From Ashinkailepas kermadecensis (lineage: Eukaryota; Arthropoda; Thecostraca; Neolepadidae): 64,000 nucleotides of DNA. Where the stretch lies: contig JAOTOM010003934.1 in NCBI GenBank assembly GCA_034440615.1, positions 117,501 through 181,500 on the forward strand, read 5' to 3'. The notes beneath the pieces are model-generated. The model saw nothing but the letters and a program-made list of their open reading frames with translations, had not been told where the DNA came from and ran no database searches. Position 1 is the first letter of the stretch. Each line of letters opens with the position of its first letter. The translations under genes were made by a program, and so were the position numbers. Positions 24,119 to 38,702 of this stretch are shown piece by piece.

Positions 24119-25689
24119 GCATCTGTCACTTGGCTTCGGAGAAAGTTAATATAGCTATATACCCATGCCGTAATGGTTAACAACTTAAATAGTGACTTAA
24201 GCGAAGAAATAATCGCAAAACACTTCATAGGCCAATGCCAATAATGATCTGGGTATGACTCTTGAGTTCCGTGATGAAGCCATCAATCACATCATTTACC
24301 ATAATTGATATTGTATTGCAGTTGTCTGCTTTTATCTACCAAAACATTTATGAATATATCGCTAATATCGGTCCACAAGGTCTTCGAACTGAAGGAAACC
24401 ATTACCTGTGTCATTCCAACAACGTGATCTGATCTGGAGAACACATTTGGTGACAAGATAGCCACTCTATAATAGCCAATGACCTCGTTGTTTACTTAAT
24501 AATTGATGGTTTTCAGTGTATACGTTGGTCAACTATCTTGCTGACAGAGTGAGCTTGAATGGTGTCCATCATTTAATGCATCACTTTTGGCAGTTGCCAT
24601 AATATTGTATTGCTGCACTGTTGATGCAGTGCAGCAGCACCTAATAGCCAACACCGAATGGCTCCACACAACACAAAGTTGACTCCCGAAGTGAAAAGTA
24701 GATAAAAGAAAGTAGTTAGAAAGAACAAAGATAGTCAAATGGAAGTGATTTGAGCATTCATTAAAAGAAATTAACTCTCATAGTAGACTGCTTTAACCAG
24801 TAGTTAATTTTGTTCTTGATATAATTACTTGTCTTTAGTTTAAAGTAGTTCATTTGAAGAATGCAAACAGCTTGTAGCGATGGAAGTAATTTACAAGATG
24901 CTGCACTATCGACATGCAACATGACACGACCGAAATGAGAATCGGTCATCGACATGACCGAAATGAAATGCAAGACACACTCAGTGCAGTGATTCGAAGG
25001 CAGAAAAAGCTGCATTCAACATGCATGTCCCCTGCTTACGTTTCGTAATGTGCTGCCATGCTGATAATATATATACGCAGAACTTCATCACGCCGTCTCC
25101 AGCTATCGAAATTCACGTACCTGTAATGTAACTATGCTTAGTGGCCTCTAACAATCATGCCATAGGGACCAGAAATACATAAAAGTATGCCATGTTCACA
25201 TGAAGTCAAGACAACAGACATTGCATTGGACAATGCATTCAGGCCAAGGCTGCCTTGTCCCTTCCCTATGAAAACGTAAGCTGCCTGGCTAGAATTTGAG
25301 CTCTCTTAGAACTCAGAAAAATGCGAACATTCTCTCCCTGACCCTGTTGTCCAGGCTTTCAACTGACACTCGATACTAACAGTGAACTGTCGCTGTAGCA
25401 ACAGTTGTCATTTGCATCCTGCGATTATGTACTCCTCACACGATAAATCAAGCGGTCGTTGCGTTGGGTGAACCAATACTTCATCGACGTCGGTGTAATT
25501 GTAGATACATAATATTCTACAAACCAGGTTCGCTTGACGATGAACTTCAACAACATCAGTCCACGAAGCCCACAGTAGCACACACACATAGTCGGCCTAG
25601 TCGGCAGAACTCGGAGCACAATATTGGACCACAATATTCACAAAACATCAAAGTTCTGTGCAATAAAGAAGTGCATTAAAAGCGAGTGA

Positions 25690-26080
25690 AACAGCTTAGC
25701 GACCGCACAGGGTTCACATCGTCGCGTACCGTCCCGGCGCCGACTTGTTCCGTAGTTCAGCGGCGATCAAATTCAGGTACGGGCTGTCGGCCACCCAGAG
25801 CTGACGGCGGCCGATTTCCAGGCGGCCGGCGGCTTTCTCGCGGTTCGTTAGGCAACGCCACTCTGAATTCGGCGGGCGCGGTTCACATTGATTCCGATGC
25901 CAGCGGTATCGAATAAACACGTGAAGTCGTGCCGTGACGTCTTGCACTAGAAGGCGCCCAGTCGTTGCCGGTTAATCACAGGCTGTGTCAATGGGTGGTT
26001 GCGTGGCGCGCGCCGGCGCCGCGACAGCAGGCCCGCCAGACATTAGGCCCAGCTCGCCGCAGTCTCGCCACGCTCCATCA
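25690..26080. other. CpG-rich island
   Basis: About 400 bp of elevated GC and CpG between AT-leaning flanks. No exon or motif is recognised; a promoter-like role is possible but unsupported. Confidence 0.4.
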
Positions 26081-26460
26081 CTCTAATTGTTGACTTAGCT
26101 GCAGTGGTGTCGACTGGTGCCGACGACTCGCTCCGGTGCAATCTTGCAGCGGCACACTCCACACTGTTTTATGCTCGGGACATCAGTATTCTTGACCTTG
26201 AGTGGATCGTTATCTGCACTCGCCATCGCAATATCGCCTGTAGATGCTTTCAGATTTCAGGAACTAGAGGCGGATTGTTGGCGCGGTAGTATGCTTGTCA
26301 CAAATGTGAGATAAAGATTCCGTTGCGGTACTGATACCAACAGTATTCCCAGTTATTTGCAAATGATGCATATGATGAAGTCAATTTAAATTGATATTTC
26401 CTAATGTTAATTTCGTAGTAGTCCTTGCCAACTGCTCTTTTCCTCTCAATACTTCCCCGT

Positions 26461-27530
<1,070 letters not shown>

Positions 27531-27615
27531 ATATAACAATATATATAAATATATATATATATATATAAATATATATATAAATATATTTTATATATATATA
27601 TGTGTGTGTGTGTGT
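27531..27615. repeat. degenerate (TA)n and (TG)n tail
   Basis: Interrupted TA repeats with aata and ttta, then a TG run at 27600-27613. It adjoins the giant microsatellite. Confidence 0.9.
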
Positions 27616-27649
27616 TTGTGTATGCATGAGTACACAAACGCACACACTC

Positions 27650-28120
27650 GATGCCGCTTGATCTGTCCCCGACCGGCGGTACTCGGTCGCATCTCCGTCT
27701 GAGCGGCGCGAGCGCCCAGGAACACCCGCGAATCGGACCTAGAGAAGCTGGTCCTCGCCGAGTCGGCTGCATCCATCAACCGGCCACGCAGACCGGCCGA
27801 GTGTGCCCGAGCGGCGACTGCCAGCACCGTGCAGACACGCCACCGGCTGCAGCCGCGCCGGCGGCGGCGACGACTCCCGGCAGACACGCCGACTTATCCG
27901 GACACACGACAGTCCGCAGAGGGTGCTGGCTCTCACCAACTAACACCGGCTGCAGCCGCGCCGGCGGCGACGACGACTCCCGGCGATCAGCCGAGCAGAC
28001 ACGCACTCCAGCAGACAGCAGCTCGCCACGTCCACCGTCGTCACGCTGACCGCCTCCGTGGCCAGCGGGTCGCCGCGCCGGCACAGCAGCTACAGCAGAG
28101 CCAGACGTGATGTCGGGGTG
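27650..28120. other. CpG-rich island with an internal duplication
   Basis: GC- and CpG-dense block. A segment containing ccggctgcagccgcgccggc occurs near 27843 and again near 27948, both followed by cgacgactcccggc, so part of the island is a direct duplication with a spacing of roughly 105 bp. It abuts the minus-strand coding fossil, whose frame runs open into it. Confidence 0.6.
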
Positions 28121-28860
28121 CCGGCCGGCGCCCGGCGACGCCGGCACAGCCTCACGCACGATAAACCGGTCCAGAGCAGACTCGTTCGTGATCTTCACTG
28201 ACGCATGCGCACCCGCTTCCTTGACATACACCTCACCATTCTGCGTGAAGACAGTCTGTAGCGTTCCCGCTGACCTTACGTGAGTGCCGACTGAAATCAT
28301 TTCTGACGGCGAGGACTCAGCGATTCTCGTATGAACAGCCATGTGCCACGCAGACGTGCGTCTTAGACTAGAGCGGGATAGGGTGTCTCTGTCACTACCA
28401 CGCTCCGACGTGTAGAACACAACCACCATAGTGTCAGCTGACTGCACCTGGCCCATGTCCACCTCGTAGTTCTTGAGCTGTCTGCACAGGTAACCCATTG
28501 ACCTCGACAGTCAGCCCACGTCGGCTTATGGCAGCAACTGCTGGCCCAGAGGAAACTGGGGTGTCCTTCTTTTCCTCCTGCTCTACCCTGCCCAATGCCA
28601 TAAGCCGTCATTGGAAGCTCTACCTCCATGCTCCTTACACTCCTGTGAGTGTCCTCCAACTCCTTTTTCAGCTGGCTTACTTCATGCTCTGTTGCCCTCT
28701 GTCGACCGCCGACCTCTTCTGTGGATTCAATTACAAAATTAACCGATGCTTCAATATCTTGCAGCCTCGCTTCAAACACCTGTTAAATCTCTGCAAGGAC
28801 TTCTTGTTTTCCACCACAATGGAGGTTTTCAGGTCTTCCAATACGTCCAGTCCTTATGAG
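28120..28860 (-). pseudogene. frameshifted coding fossil with coiled coil, transposon ORF1-like (unidentified)
   Basis: Protein-like segments run right to left on the minus strand in three frames. First comes an amphipathic, Glu/Lys/Gln-rich stretch containing VLEDLKTSIVVENKK, FEARLQDIEASVNFVIEST and EVSQLKKELEDTHRSVRSME, with a heptad pattern typical of coiled coils. Next, in another frame, come EQEEKKDTPVSSGPAVAA and RRGLTVEVNGLPVQTAQEL. Last, in a third frame, come DTMVVVFYTSERGSD, AWHMAVHTRIAESS, LQTVFTQNGEVYVKEAGAH and ESALDRFIVREAV. Composition and periodicity change smoothly across the frames, as expected for one gene with two or more indels. I do not recognise the family. A coiled-coil start is common in LINE ORF1 proteins, but that is inference. 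It may instead be a host pseudogene. Confidence 0.6.
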
Positions 28861-28899
28861 CGAGCTCACTCTGCTGCACTGCTCCTTTGCTTTTCTTGA

Positions 28900-31560
28900 C
28901 GCTAACACGAGTCATTTTTTGTAACTACATCCATTCTGTGGAGGATCCCCGCAATAAACGCAGGTGCGTCCGAAGGAATTCGAGTGAGAAGTCAGCGGAC
29001 AGGCCGATGTGGAGCATTGCGAATTTCCTACATTGTTAATGTTCTTCACACATCAGTATTTCACTAAGTCTTTCGCGCTTGCACTTGAATTCTCAGCCTG
29101 ACCACCAGAGCACTCTCCACTTCATGCCAACACAAAAAGTGTGTCACAACACACTCTAGAACCGCACAAATCGCCAAGCGTTTCACCATCAAACCATGCC
29201 CGGCGTCAACGCGAACTCTTGAGGGGGCTAGGTACCTTATTTCTCTGTATTTAGCCGCCTGCCCTGTCCACGGGCATTGCACAATCAATACCCTTCCAAA
29301 CTATTATAGTGAGCTTAGATTAAATCTGCAAAACTAAATATGTGACTACCTTGGCATTCGCTATAGTGAACGGTTTCTTATCCTGCAAACCAGCGAGATG
29401 CTCTTCTGTTGCTTAATTTCCTATATGCTTAACGCCCGTATTGGGAAGGACATGAAAAACACAGCCCTTGTGTTATTTTTTAATGCGTTAACATTAAGCC
29501 ATTTATTGTGCTGATTTACAATGGCCAGCTGGAGAGTTTTCGGAAAATTGAAAGCCGGTCAAAACATGATATATAAAACGTGTGTTGGAAGAGAACGGTG
29601 CCATTCAAAACGGCACAAATGCCAACACCCAGCACAATCTGTGACGTTGTTGCGATGTATGTGCGTATGTCAAGCCGAATATGACGATAATTCATCATTT
29701 GGACGCCAGACACACAATGACATAGGTTAAATTATTACCATCAAGCCAAATCGAGACTGATCGAAGCTCTTCAAAACTGGCAATGGTGGTACCGCAAGAC
29801 AGACGCACTGAGGACCACATCCTGTGACTTTTCCAATACTTCAACTCAGAGAGCTCCCCGACTCGAAAGCTGGGTTTCGCAAGTCTCAGTTACCGAGTTT
29901 CTATGAGATCTGCCCCTCCTTCACTACAAAGTGTTGCAAGCAGAGTTAATCTACCGCGAGTGATAACAAGTGTAATGAGACTGTGCTTGTGTTTCAAGTA
30001 GCGTGCAACCACACATGTGGTGGCTGAGCAGCCAGTGTCATAGGTGTCGCCACCGCAGACGGAGAAGCAAACGCTCCCAATCAGCTATAAATGTGTGCAG
30101 TGTCAATAGGTGGCATGAGAAGGATGGACGTGTTCTTCTCTGCCATTTGCTGGCTGCAATGCCTTACAATGGAGTAAAGCAAACTCACTGGAAATTTTGA
30201 ATCGCACAATCTATTTTGGCGTTGACAGACGGGTGCTTACATTGCAGATACACGCATACGACGATCCAGGACCGGCCGATTCTACCAATATCAGTGGAAA
30301 TGGAGCATCGAAACCATAAGAAAAGGACGGCTGCGTTTTGGGCTGCTTTTCTCATAGCAGGTAAGCTGTGCCCTCAGACCCAGCCTACACTATCAACGAG
30401 TTCTAGCACGATGGCATTATCGACGTGAAACAATGACATAAAATAGCGTATCACAGCTGCCATCATGACACCTGTATTGCTTTTTCCAGGTTTCTGGAAA
30501 TTGTCTGGAGGGCACAATGCATAGAGGCGTGCCCAAATTGATTGGGGGGGGCATTCCACATAGCGTCCCATGTTAAAATTTGAAATTATTGGTGGGGGTA
30601 AAGGCACCAATTTAGGAGGGGCAGTGCCGCCCCAAAACCACAGAAATCTGCACCCTGACCGATAATAAGCAGTATGATGTCCAGAATGACAGAGACGAGT
30701 ACCAAATAACACATAATGATGCTGAGCGTAAGCAGAGTGTTCCTGGAACATTCAAATGAGCAAAGCGGGTACTTGAAAGACACATTTACTGTGCGAGGTC
30801 ATTTTGGCGGGAGGCTTTAGATTCGATGACCTGCTAATTGGCCGCAAGCTCGAAGCATGATCGGTCAGGTTCGCATCGTTAGGCCGTTTTCAGCGTGGTT
30901 TCCGCCATTTGTTACGTTCAGGACGACCGGGCGGTAAATGTGATGTGGCCCATACCAGGCTGATCCCTGCAATAGATAGCTCATCGGCACATTCGAAACT
31001 GGAGGCAACACTTCTTGTTTGTAGAGCCTGTAATGTGTTATTACGAGCAGGGCCATTATAAGCGCAGTGCATTTTATTGACTCACGGAAAATGTTTCCAC
31101 TTGACCAGATGGACCAGGTCATCATGATGTTGGAATATTGCAACCATCTAACCTGGAGGCATGAGGTTTTTACGACATTAATGAAACATTGCAACAATGT
31201 AACCTACAGGCATGAAGTTTTTACCAAATGATGTAACCATTCACTAAAAGTTACTTCATATAAGCGTGCAATCTGTACATGCTGTATTGATCATGGTCCA
31301 GTTTCTCCTCAACCCTGCACACACGTTTTCGAATTTGGTAAATTCGTTTTATGTGATTAATGCAACCCAAGTTCTTTTTATTGAGAAGATTGACATTGAA
31401 AACAGTATTTCTATTAATCGAGAGTCTCGTGTGAGGATACTTCTTTTCTGGAGTGGGGAGGGGGAGGATGAGACAATATATGGACTCCTTCGGTGGCCGC
31501 GACCTGGCCTATCATGGTCCTTTCCGACTCCCCCGTCCCTCCCGTCCCCGGCGATGTTAA
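28900..31560. other. no gene recognised
   Basis: Ordinary sequence with short frames. Near 30.54-30.66 kb a G run and ggggcagtgccgcccc-type text resemble ends of repetitive elements. No transposase is seen. Confidence 0.45.
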
Positions 31561-31580
31561 CACAACGAGAACTGAGACGT

Positions 31581-32240
31581 GACTGGGACTGGGCAGCAGA
31601 CTGGGACTGTACAGCAGACTGGGACTGGGCAGCAGACTGGGACTGTACAGCAGACTGGGACTGTACAGCAGACTGGGACTGGGCAGCAGACTGGGACTGT
31701 ACATGGCAGCCATTTGTACCACTAAGCAGCTATGACTGGGACTGGGCAGCAGACTGGGACTGTACATGGCAGCCATTTGTACCACTAAGCAGCTATGACT
31801 GGGACTGTGCAGCAGACTGGGACTGTACATGGCAGCCATTTGTACCACTAAGCAGCTATGACTGGGACTGTGCAGCAGACTGGGACTGTACATGGCAGCC
31901 ATTTGTACCACTAAGCAGCTATGACTGGGACTGGGCAGCAGACTGGGACTGTACATGGCAGCCATTTGTACCACTAAGCAGCTATGACTGGGACTGGGCA
32001 GCAGACTGGGACTGTACATGGCAGCCATTTGTACCACTAAGCAGCTATGACTGGGACTGGGCAGCAGACTGGGACTGTACATGGCAGCCATTTGTACCAC
32101 TAAGCAGCTATGACTGGGACTGGGCAGCAGACTGGGACTGTACATGGCAGCCATTTGTACCACTAAGCAGCTATGACTGGGACTGTGCAGCAGACTGGGA
32201 CTGTACATGGCAGCCATTTGTACCACTCAGCAGCTATGCC
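31581..32240. repeat. 18-bp then 63-bp minisatellite with long open frames on both strands
   Basis: Starts with short 18-bp units of gactgggactgtacagca type to about 31695. Nine units of 63 bp then follow, in which two 18-bp modules are joined to catggcagccatttgtacc and actaagcagctat. The forward frame reads CTWQPFVPLSSYDWDWAA plus two or three residues per unit, and the reverse frame reads VVQMAAMYSPSLLPSPSHS. Both stay open because the period is 21 codons. Units differ mainly at ggGcag/tgTgcag. I do not call a gene: the unit count and both-strand openness point to a repeat. Confidence 0.93.
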
Positions 32241-35200
32241 CTCAATATGGACGACCAATGTCGTTCTTGATAGTGATGACGTCAACCCAATGTGGAAATG
32301 CCGACGCAGTTCGAAAAGATGCCGACGTGAACAGAAAACAACACGATTTATTGCAACATTAGTTTTAAACTATCCCGCTCACCAGTATGCTGATAGGGTC
32401 TGCCGCTTCAGGCGAAGCTTCGCATTAGTTGTCACCAGACCGACCAGTAATGCGGCCACCAGCGCCATCTATTCCATGACGCACTGAAGATGGCGCTCAG
32501 TTGGCCGCGGCCGGTTTGGAGTTCCAGAACCGAATCTATAGTTCCTCCGAATCACACCAGGCGGCAGGTTTCGTTCGATGATGAACTAAAGCCAGCAAAA
32601 GACAGATCTGGCCAGTGGGTTTCGCCGAACAAGGGAAGAGGTGGATTGGTGGCGGGTGGCAGACGGCCAAATCGACACAATTCAAACACACCTTTAGTGA
32701 ACTTGGTGTGCCATGTAGCATCCAAGCTCGTGGACCGCAAAGGGTATAGTCAGATAAAGAGAGTATTCCCCAAGTGCGTATCAATATATGTCAAGGAGTG
32801 TTTTTGTTGTCGGTAGTATTGAGGGTCTTCTTAATATTGTTCGTGATTGTCCCCATAGGCTTCGGAAAAAGGGATAGTTGTCCTCCTGTGGGCTAAATTT
32901 GTCCCCCATAGTTTTGAAAACAACAATGCACACTAAATATATTTGATGCACATTTGACGCCATGTACTGTACCTGCCGCTATTCCGGCCTTCTCGCTCGC
33001 AGAAACCACGCTTGCTCGCACGTGGCCAGGTCTTGTTCCCAGCATTACCTTTTTCCCTGCCCATGTGTATCGGTTTATTTTCCTAGGTAGTTGTCTCGTC
33101 TTGCACCCTCAGTAGGACTTCAAGATTATCTGATAGTTCACGTAGCAAGTGTGCGTCTGTGATAATACAGGCAGCAAGTGTGCATCTGCAAGGTTTTCGT
33201 TTGACGTTAGTGACGAGGGGCCCAATTCAATATCGACAACATTTGTTCTGCAACTTGAGCTTGGAAACGCTACGGGACATGGATCGAGATCCTCTTCATA
33301 TCGCTCACGACAGAGCTGCTTTATTCCATCCCATGCATACCCTTACTAGTAGGACATTCGTACTGATTGTGGGGTTGGGGTGACATTGGTGTATTATGAT
33401 CGATTACAGGGGTGTGATATGGTAACACACATGCACCTGTACATCTTGGTGCTGTAAAAAATGACGGAAATGACCGTGTCGTTTCTAAATGTTTCTGAGT
33501 TGTGTGTTGTGTGCCCTCAGATTATTAAAGTCACATGTGTTGCATTATTTTCTTCATCAGGGAATTTTGCAACAGCCATCACACCATCATATTTCCATGA
33601 CAAGTCACTGGAATGTGAAGGTCAGAAAGGGCCTCATTTGATTTAGATTGTCAGATAAAGCCATACTTAGTACGTATTCGTCCACATAAAGCCATACGAG
33701 TCGGACAATTGTACACCCCTTAAGTAATAACCTGGTCTTCTAGACATGTGGTTGTGTTTTATCTTTATCTTGAGCATCGCATCAATTGCAAATTGATCCT
33801 ATCAGCAGATTAAGTGGACTAAACCTAACATACAAACATAATTGAGGACAGGATCGATTAACATGAGTACCGGAGGGCCTCTCACATAACACGCACAGGA
33901 AGGGAGGCGGGGGGGGGGGGGGGGAGGATTCGGTCCCTGCCCCTAAGGTTTCGGAAACTACTGAAGCTATAAGCACACAATTTGGAGGGTAGATTACTGA
34001 TGTAGTGAACAACAACTTACATGACCCTAGGTCTTTAAGGTCAAATGAGGTCGTGATAGGCTGCCTCACCGCACTGCCGCTCCACCGCACCGAAGAAGCC
34101 TTTGTGACTGAACGCTCGCATGCGCCCTAAAGCCCAGCTAACTAACTGAACGCTCGCCGGCCGCCGCCAGGCCGGTCGATTTGGCACCCCTGCAATTCTT
34201 AAGCTTACTAACAGACTTCGATTTGGTGTTGCATAGGGTGCCCTTATTATTTTTAACAAAGTCAAAGGGTTGCATTACAATATCGTCGCCGTTTATGAGA
34301 TAATGTTAAACGTTAATGTTAATTTTAAACATTAAATGGTAATGTTAACCAGAAGTGGGTAGATTCCGCCCCTCCCCCCCTCCTTCGGTGCGCGTGTGAA
34401 ACAGCCATATCTTATACCTACAACAATCCTGTAGCACTTTGCTCCCCCCCAAATAATTTTCCTAAAACAACACCTATGATCTATGGTCACCCGATGTTGT
34501 GATAATCATCCATACAGGCGAATGAAATACAATAAGAAAGCGATAGTCATGTTTCAAATTTGCATAATGATGGAAAATTAAGCACGGTATTCTGTTAGTA
34601 TTGTTTTTATGTATTGTAGTTGTGATATGACAACCTATGAACGTAAATGCATAATGTATACATAGCTGTCATGTGCCGATTAAGATGATAGAACCATATC
34701 AGTTACAACATTGCAGTTTTTCATTCATTCATCTTCAATTTTGTCCATGCATTTCGAGCTTTTTCATGTGATTATTGTGTCACAGTCCTGATACGCAGCA
34801 TGTCCCAGAAACATAACACTTTCTGTGCAGTCCCTTCTACTGCTTCGTCCCTGCGTGATACTTCAGTGTTGACGAAAAATACGTGTCGTAATACCTACTT
34901 TGCGGTTAGAGGCTTGCTTCCTCTAATGGTTTGGAAAGGTTGGCAAAGTTAAAAAACGTCATTCCACGAACGTGAGCTTAGTGGCGTTGATGACTAACTG
35001 TAACATTTGGGATACAAGTTGGTTTGCTTCCACGTGTAACCTTCTGATTTGTCTCCATTGTTGGTAGACTTAGGAGTTGGACAATATGCATCACTCGGAT
35101 TGTTCATAGGATGGTCAGGAATGAATCGGGAAAGCAATAACGGCAAGGCTATTTTTTATGGACATGGCAAACATGTATATATAACATGTATTGCAATAAT

Positions 35201-35920
35201 GCGTTTGTTGGTTTATTGATTATTGGGCTTTATGACGCACCGCTCACAATATAATATGGCGCTCATGACAAGCAATATATTATTTGCAATGCATGTGACA
35301 TTCACTGCAAATATCCTTCAGGTGCATTACACATGCGAAACCTAACGAGTATGGAAAAACTGTTGGACGTCTGTTTTTCATCCAAGTGATTGGCCGGACC
35401 TGGAGCAGAACTTCAAATAACTAGTCCTTTTATATACTATAATAACTAAACCCCTCAAACACTTTATGACTACATTGTATACCACTTAAGTAGGATTTAC
35501 TTTTCCTGTCAGCATCTTTATAAAATTGATGAAAGGTCTGCAAGGTACGTCAATGAATATAGGCTGAGAGAGGCCAACATACACAGCTTCAAAATAGGCA
35601 CAGCTTTTGAACTGTAGGATGCCAGTTATTTAAGTTAAACTTTATGTGATTTCACTTATCGAGACAGTTCGAAAAGGTGCAGGTTGATATTTATCTTGAT
35701 TAGTTCTCCAGTTACCAACTAACCTAAGCTATGAAAACCGATATTTTTAGACGCAGTGCGCGACCTCGGGACAAATATTAAATGTCTACATCTTAGTGCC
35801 AATGGACTCAAAATTGCTCAAACAATAGGATAAGCCTGTTGAAGTCATAACTGTTCACGCTCTCGTCAAAATAAGCATGCCTAGTGCACACCAGACATGG
35901 GGATGAACCGGACTGTCAGC
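32241..35920. other. no gene recognised
   Basis: Only short frames. A TGACGTCA site lies near 32.28 kb, and a G tract of about 17 bases near 33.91 kb is followed by ordinary AT-rich DNA. Confidence 0.45.
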
Positions 35921-35924
35921 TTCG

Positions 35925-36135
35925 AAACCGGAGCTGAAGCCGAAGTCATAATAAGGTCACGAAGCCAAAGCCGAGCCGAAGCCAAGGATAGCAGATGAAA
36001 AAACCACGAGATCGAAGCCGAAGCCGAATCCAGAGCCAAAATACGTGCCTTCGCAAAGCCGAAGCCGTTGACCTATAACCAAGTAAAGGTAAGGCCAAAG
36101 CCAACGGTTTTAGTATTGTAAAGCCGAAGCTGAAT
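35925..36135. repeat. GAAGCC-type hexamer array, first block
   Basis: Degenerate repeats of aagccgaagcc and ccgaagccgaa with spacers; six-base phasing is visible in most of the block. Confidence 0.75.
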
Positions 36136-36526
36136 CCAATATTTCTTGAATTGAGAAGTGATGGTGACATTTAGAGTCGCTCAGAGAAAGGTCTGTTGCT
36201 CAATTATTCTAAGAATTTTGACTTGGAGTGTGAGATGTCCATTGGCAATTTCCGAGCCGGCCATCAGTCATAGGATCCTTTTATAAATGTTGAGGCAATG
36301 GGAAGTGGGTGTTGATCGAGGGGAGTGATTTGACGGTGGGTGGGGGGGGGGGGGGGGCTTGGTGAGCAGTTGCTACTTTAGAGAGATCCCGGGCAGAGCT
36401 ACAATAGAGGAAACATGTGCAAAGAAACTAGGAAGAATGCATCCCTTAAGCATCTACCCACACACATTCCTCTTCATTCAAATACCATTTGGCTAGAGTA
36501 CACTAAACCAGCTATTTATGACTTCA

Positions 36527-36778
36527 AAGCTGAAGCCACAATATGCTAGCAAACCGAAGCCAGCAGCTCAAAAATCCACGACCCCACTTCGAAGTAAAAA
36601 CCAGCAGTGCAACATGCTGCAAAGCCGAAGCCGAAACCAGCCGTTTAATAACAAATAAGAAGTAGAATCCGAAGCCGGAGCTAGCAGTTTGAAATGACAC
36701 GAAGCCAGGCAAAGCCGAAGCCAATGCCGACAAAATTGTGGCTTCGCGAAACCGAGACCGAAGCCGAAGCCGGTCTAA
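36527..36778. repeat. GAAGCC-type hexamer array, second block
   Basis: The same aagccgaagcc text as the 35.9-kb block resumes after about 390 bp of different sequence that includes a G tract of about 17 bases near 36.34 kb. The two blocks may be one array split by an insertion. Confidence 0.75.
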
Positions 36779-36779
36779 C

Positions 36780-37859
36780 GCTCATGACATATGCACACAT
36801 ACAGTGTAGTCGTGGCCTGTAGAAGGGAATGACCATGCCCTGATACCGCATGGAATGAATGAAACTGCCGCAAACTTTCGTCTCGGTAAAATATCTTTTA
36901 ACGTTCATTACTTCCAACAGAGGTGTTTTGAGTAGTGTCATTGATACTCACGCAATGGCATGGCGCAATTCGTTGCCACCTTTAGTAAGCTGTAAGGAAT
37001 TAAGTAATAAAACATCAACGTCACGAAGAACTCGTAGAATCAGTCAAGTCACATGGTGCGAACCAAGATGATTGCAAATTCACGTATCACATGCGCTCTG
37101 AAGGCTATGCCAGAGACTATGACTATTTCGAACCTAAGCTGGCTGCACGGTGGCTGGATGTGATAGATGCACACGAATACTTTTGCACAAAGGCGCGTAA
37201 TATCATACAAGATAAAAGACACCGCTAAATGAGTCGCAATATTGTAAAAAGCTGCCGCACAGATCATGAAAATATGCTACCTTGCATTGGTGTCTGGTTT
37301 CACCCTTCTCCATCCGAACATGGTGCTTTCATTCACCCTTCTATAAGTACAACCTTTGAAGAAAATCGCCAACATTAAAAGTCACCAGCCATTTCTTCAA
37401 AATCAATTTTCATCTAATCTGGCAACCTTGACCTTGGTAGGTGGCATGGAGTTAATCGACGTCTATGGTACGTACATGGTACCTGGAACGGCATACTGTG
37501 TCGCGAAACGGCATTTATTTCAGGACCAAGCGTCGAAAATGTTGGACATGACTCGATAACTTTGGGAATTCCGGCAGAATCCTTTTTGACTTGTCCAGAA
37601 ACGATAACCAAATATGTGGACACAATTGACTTAGGCCGTCACTGAATGCCACGGGTGAAGCTACGGCATGTCGCGTCTATTTAGCCTACAGCAAAATGCA
37701 GTATGGGATTCAGGAGGACTCCTCTGCACCGCGAAGGGTAGGAATTCAGCCGCACTACTAAGGTAACTGAAGACTTATGTTTAAGGTTATATCTTCTTAG
37801 AGTTATGTTTGCAGTCAGCTTTTGTTTTAATTTTCGGGTATAATTCTTCCATGCGCATT

Positions 37860-37937
<78 letters not shown>

Positions 37938-38545
37938 ATCAGCAATAGCCATTTTCACTCAATTTTTATTAAGCCACCTCAGATAGAACAATAAGAGATA
38001 TTTAGAGGAGCAGCTTCAGCTAATTTTAGTCTGGCATGTGTAAGGGATATCCCAGTGTCGGACAGCACCATTCTGCCTCCACAAGGAAGGCCTGAGGGGC
38101 ACCTGCTTTGGCCTAGCAGCATGTGCCGATAATTACAGAACAGACCTCACTCCCACCGCAATATCTTCTCCAGTTAAAAAAATCCCTAGATCTGACAACT
38201 TTTGGTAGGACGGTACCACAATTCTTCGAATTAGCTTGGCTATGTAAACACGTTCCAATGAACAGATAAAAAGCCAGAAGCGTCCTAAAAAAACGTACTA
38301 AGATAGTAATTAGGCAGTCCTGTACTGATGAACAAATTCAATTTATCTCGGGAAATCGGTCAGCCTGCTGCCATATCTACCTCGAATTCCGAACGCTGAA
38401 GCTGCCTTCACAATCAATTTCAGAAAGCACGGTGCACATGGGGCAAGACAAGGCACACTGGGAGAAAGTTGTAGAGGACGACATTCGTGTTTAGATGCAT
38501 AATACCTGCAATCAAGCATTCCCTGCCATGACAGCATGCATCAAA
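36780..38545. other. no gene recognised
   Basis: Only short frames. A (TA)n tract is listed separately. Confidence 0.45.
37862..37937. repeat. (TA)n microsatellite
   Basis: About 74 bp of uninterrupted TA. Confidence 0.97.
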
Positions 38546-38550
38546 TTGCA

Positions 38551-38702
38551 GCTTGGAGAGTGTACCGGGCACCACACTCCTGTTGGAGAGTGTACCGGGC
38601 ACCGCACTCCCGTTGGAGAGCGCACCGGGCACCGCACTCCTGTTGGAGAGTGTACCGGGCACCGCACTCCTGTTGGAGAGTGCACCCGGTATCGCATTTC
38701 CG
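38551..38702. repeat. 30-bp minisatellite, 5 copies
   Basis: Five units of 30 bp containing ttggagagtgtaccgggcac plus cgcactcctg. The third has gcgcacc and the last is decayed. Ten codons per unit keep frames open on both strands. Confidence 0.93.

Larger units (their letters stand above)
21400..25680. other. gene-poor stretch
   Basis: No recognisable coding domain or RNA gene. A TGACGTCA palindrome occurs singly near 22.57 and 23.74 kb. A 95-bp duplication and a CCTGA repeat are listed separately. Open frames up to about 127 codons near 22.7-23.0 kb have no supporting motif. Confidence 0.45.

Noticed and set aside
31266..32270. 334-codon Trp/Asp-rich frame and its 270-codon antisense
   Set aside because: Open only because the 63-bp period is a codon multiple; the non-repeat ends have no motif.
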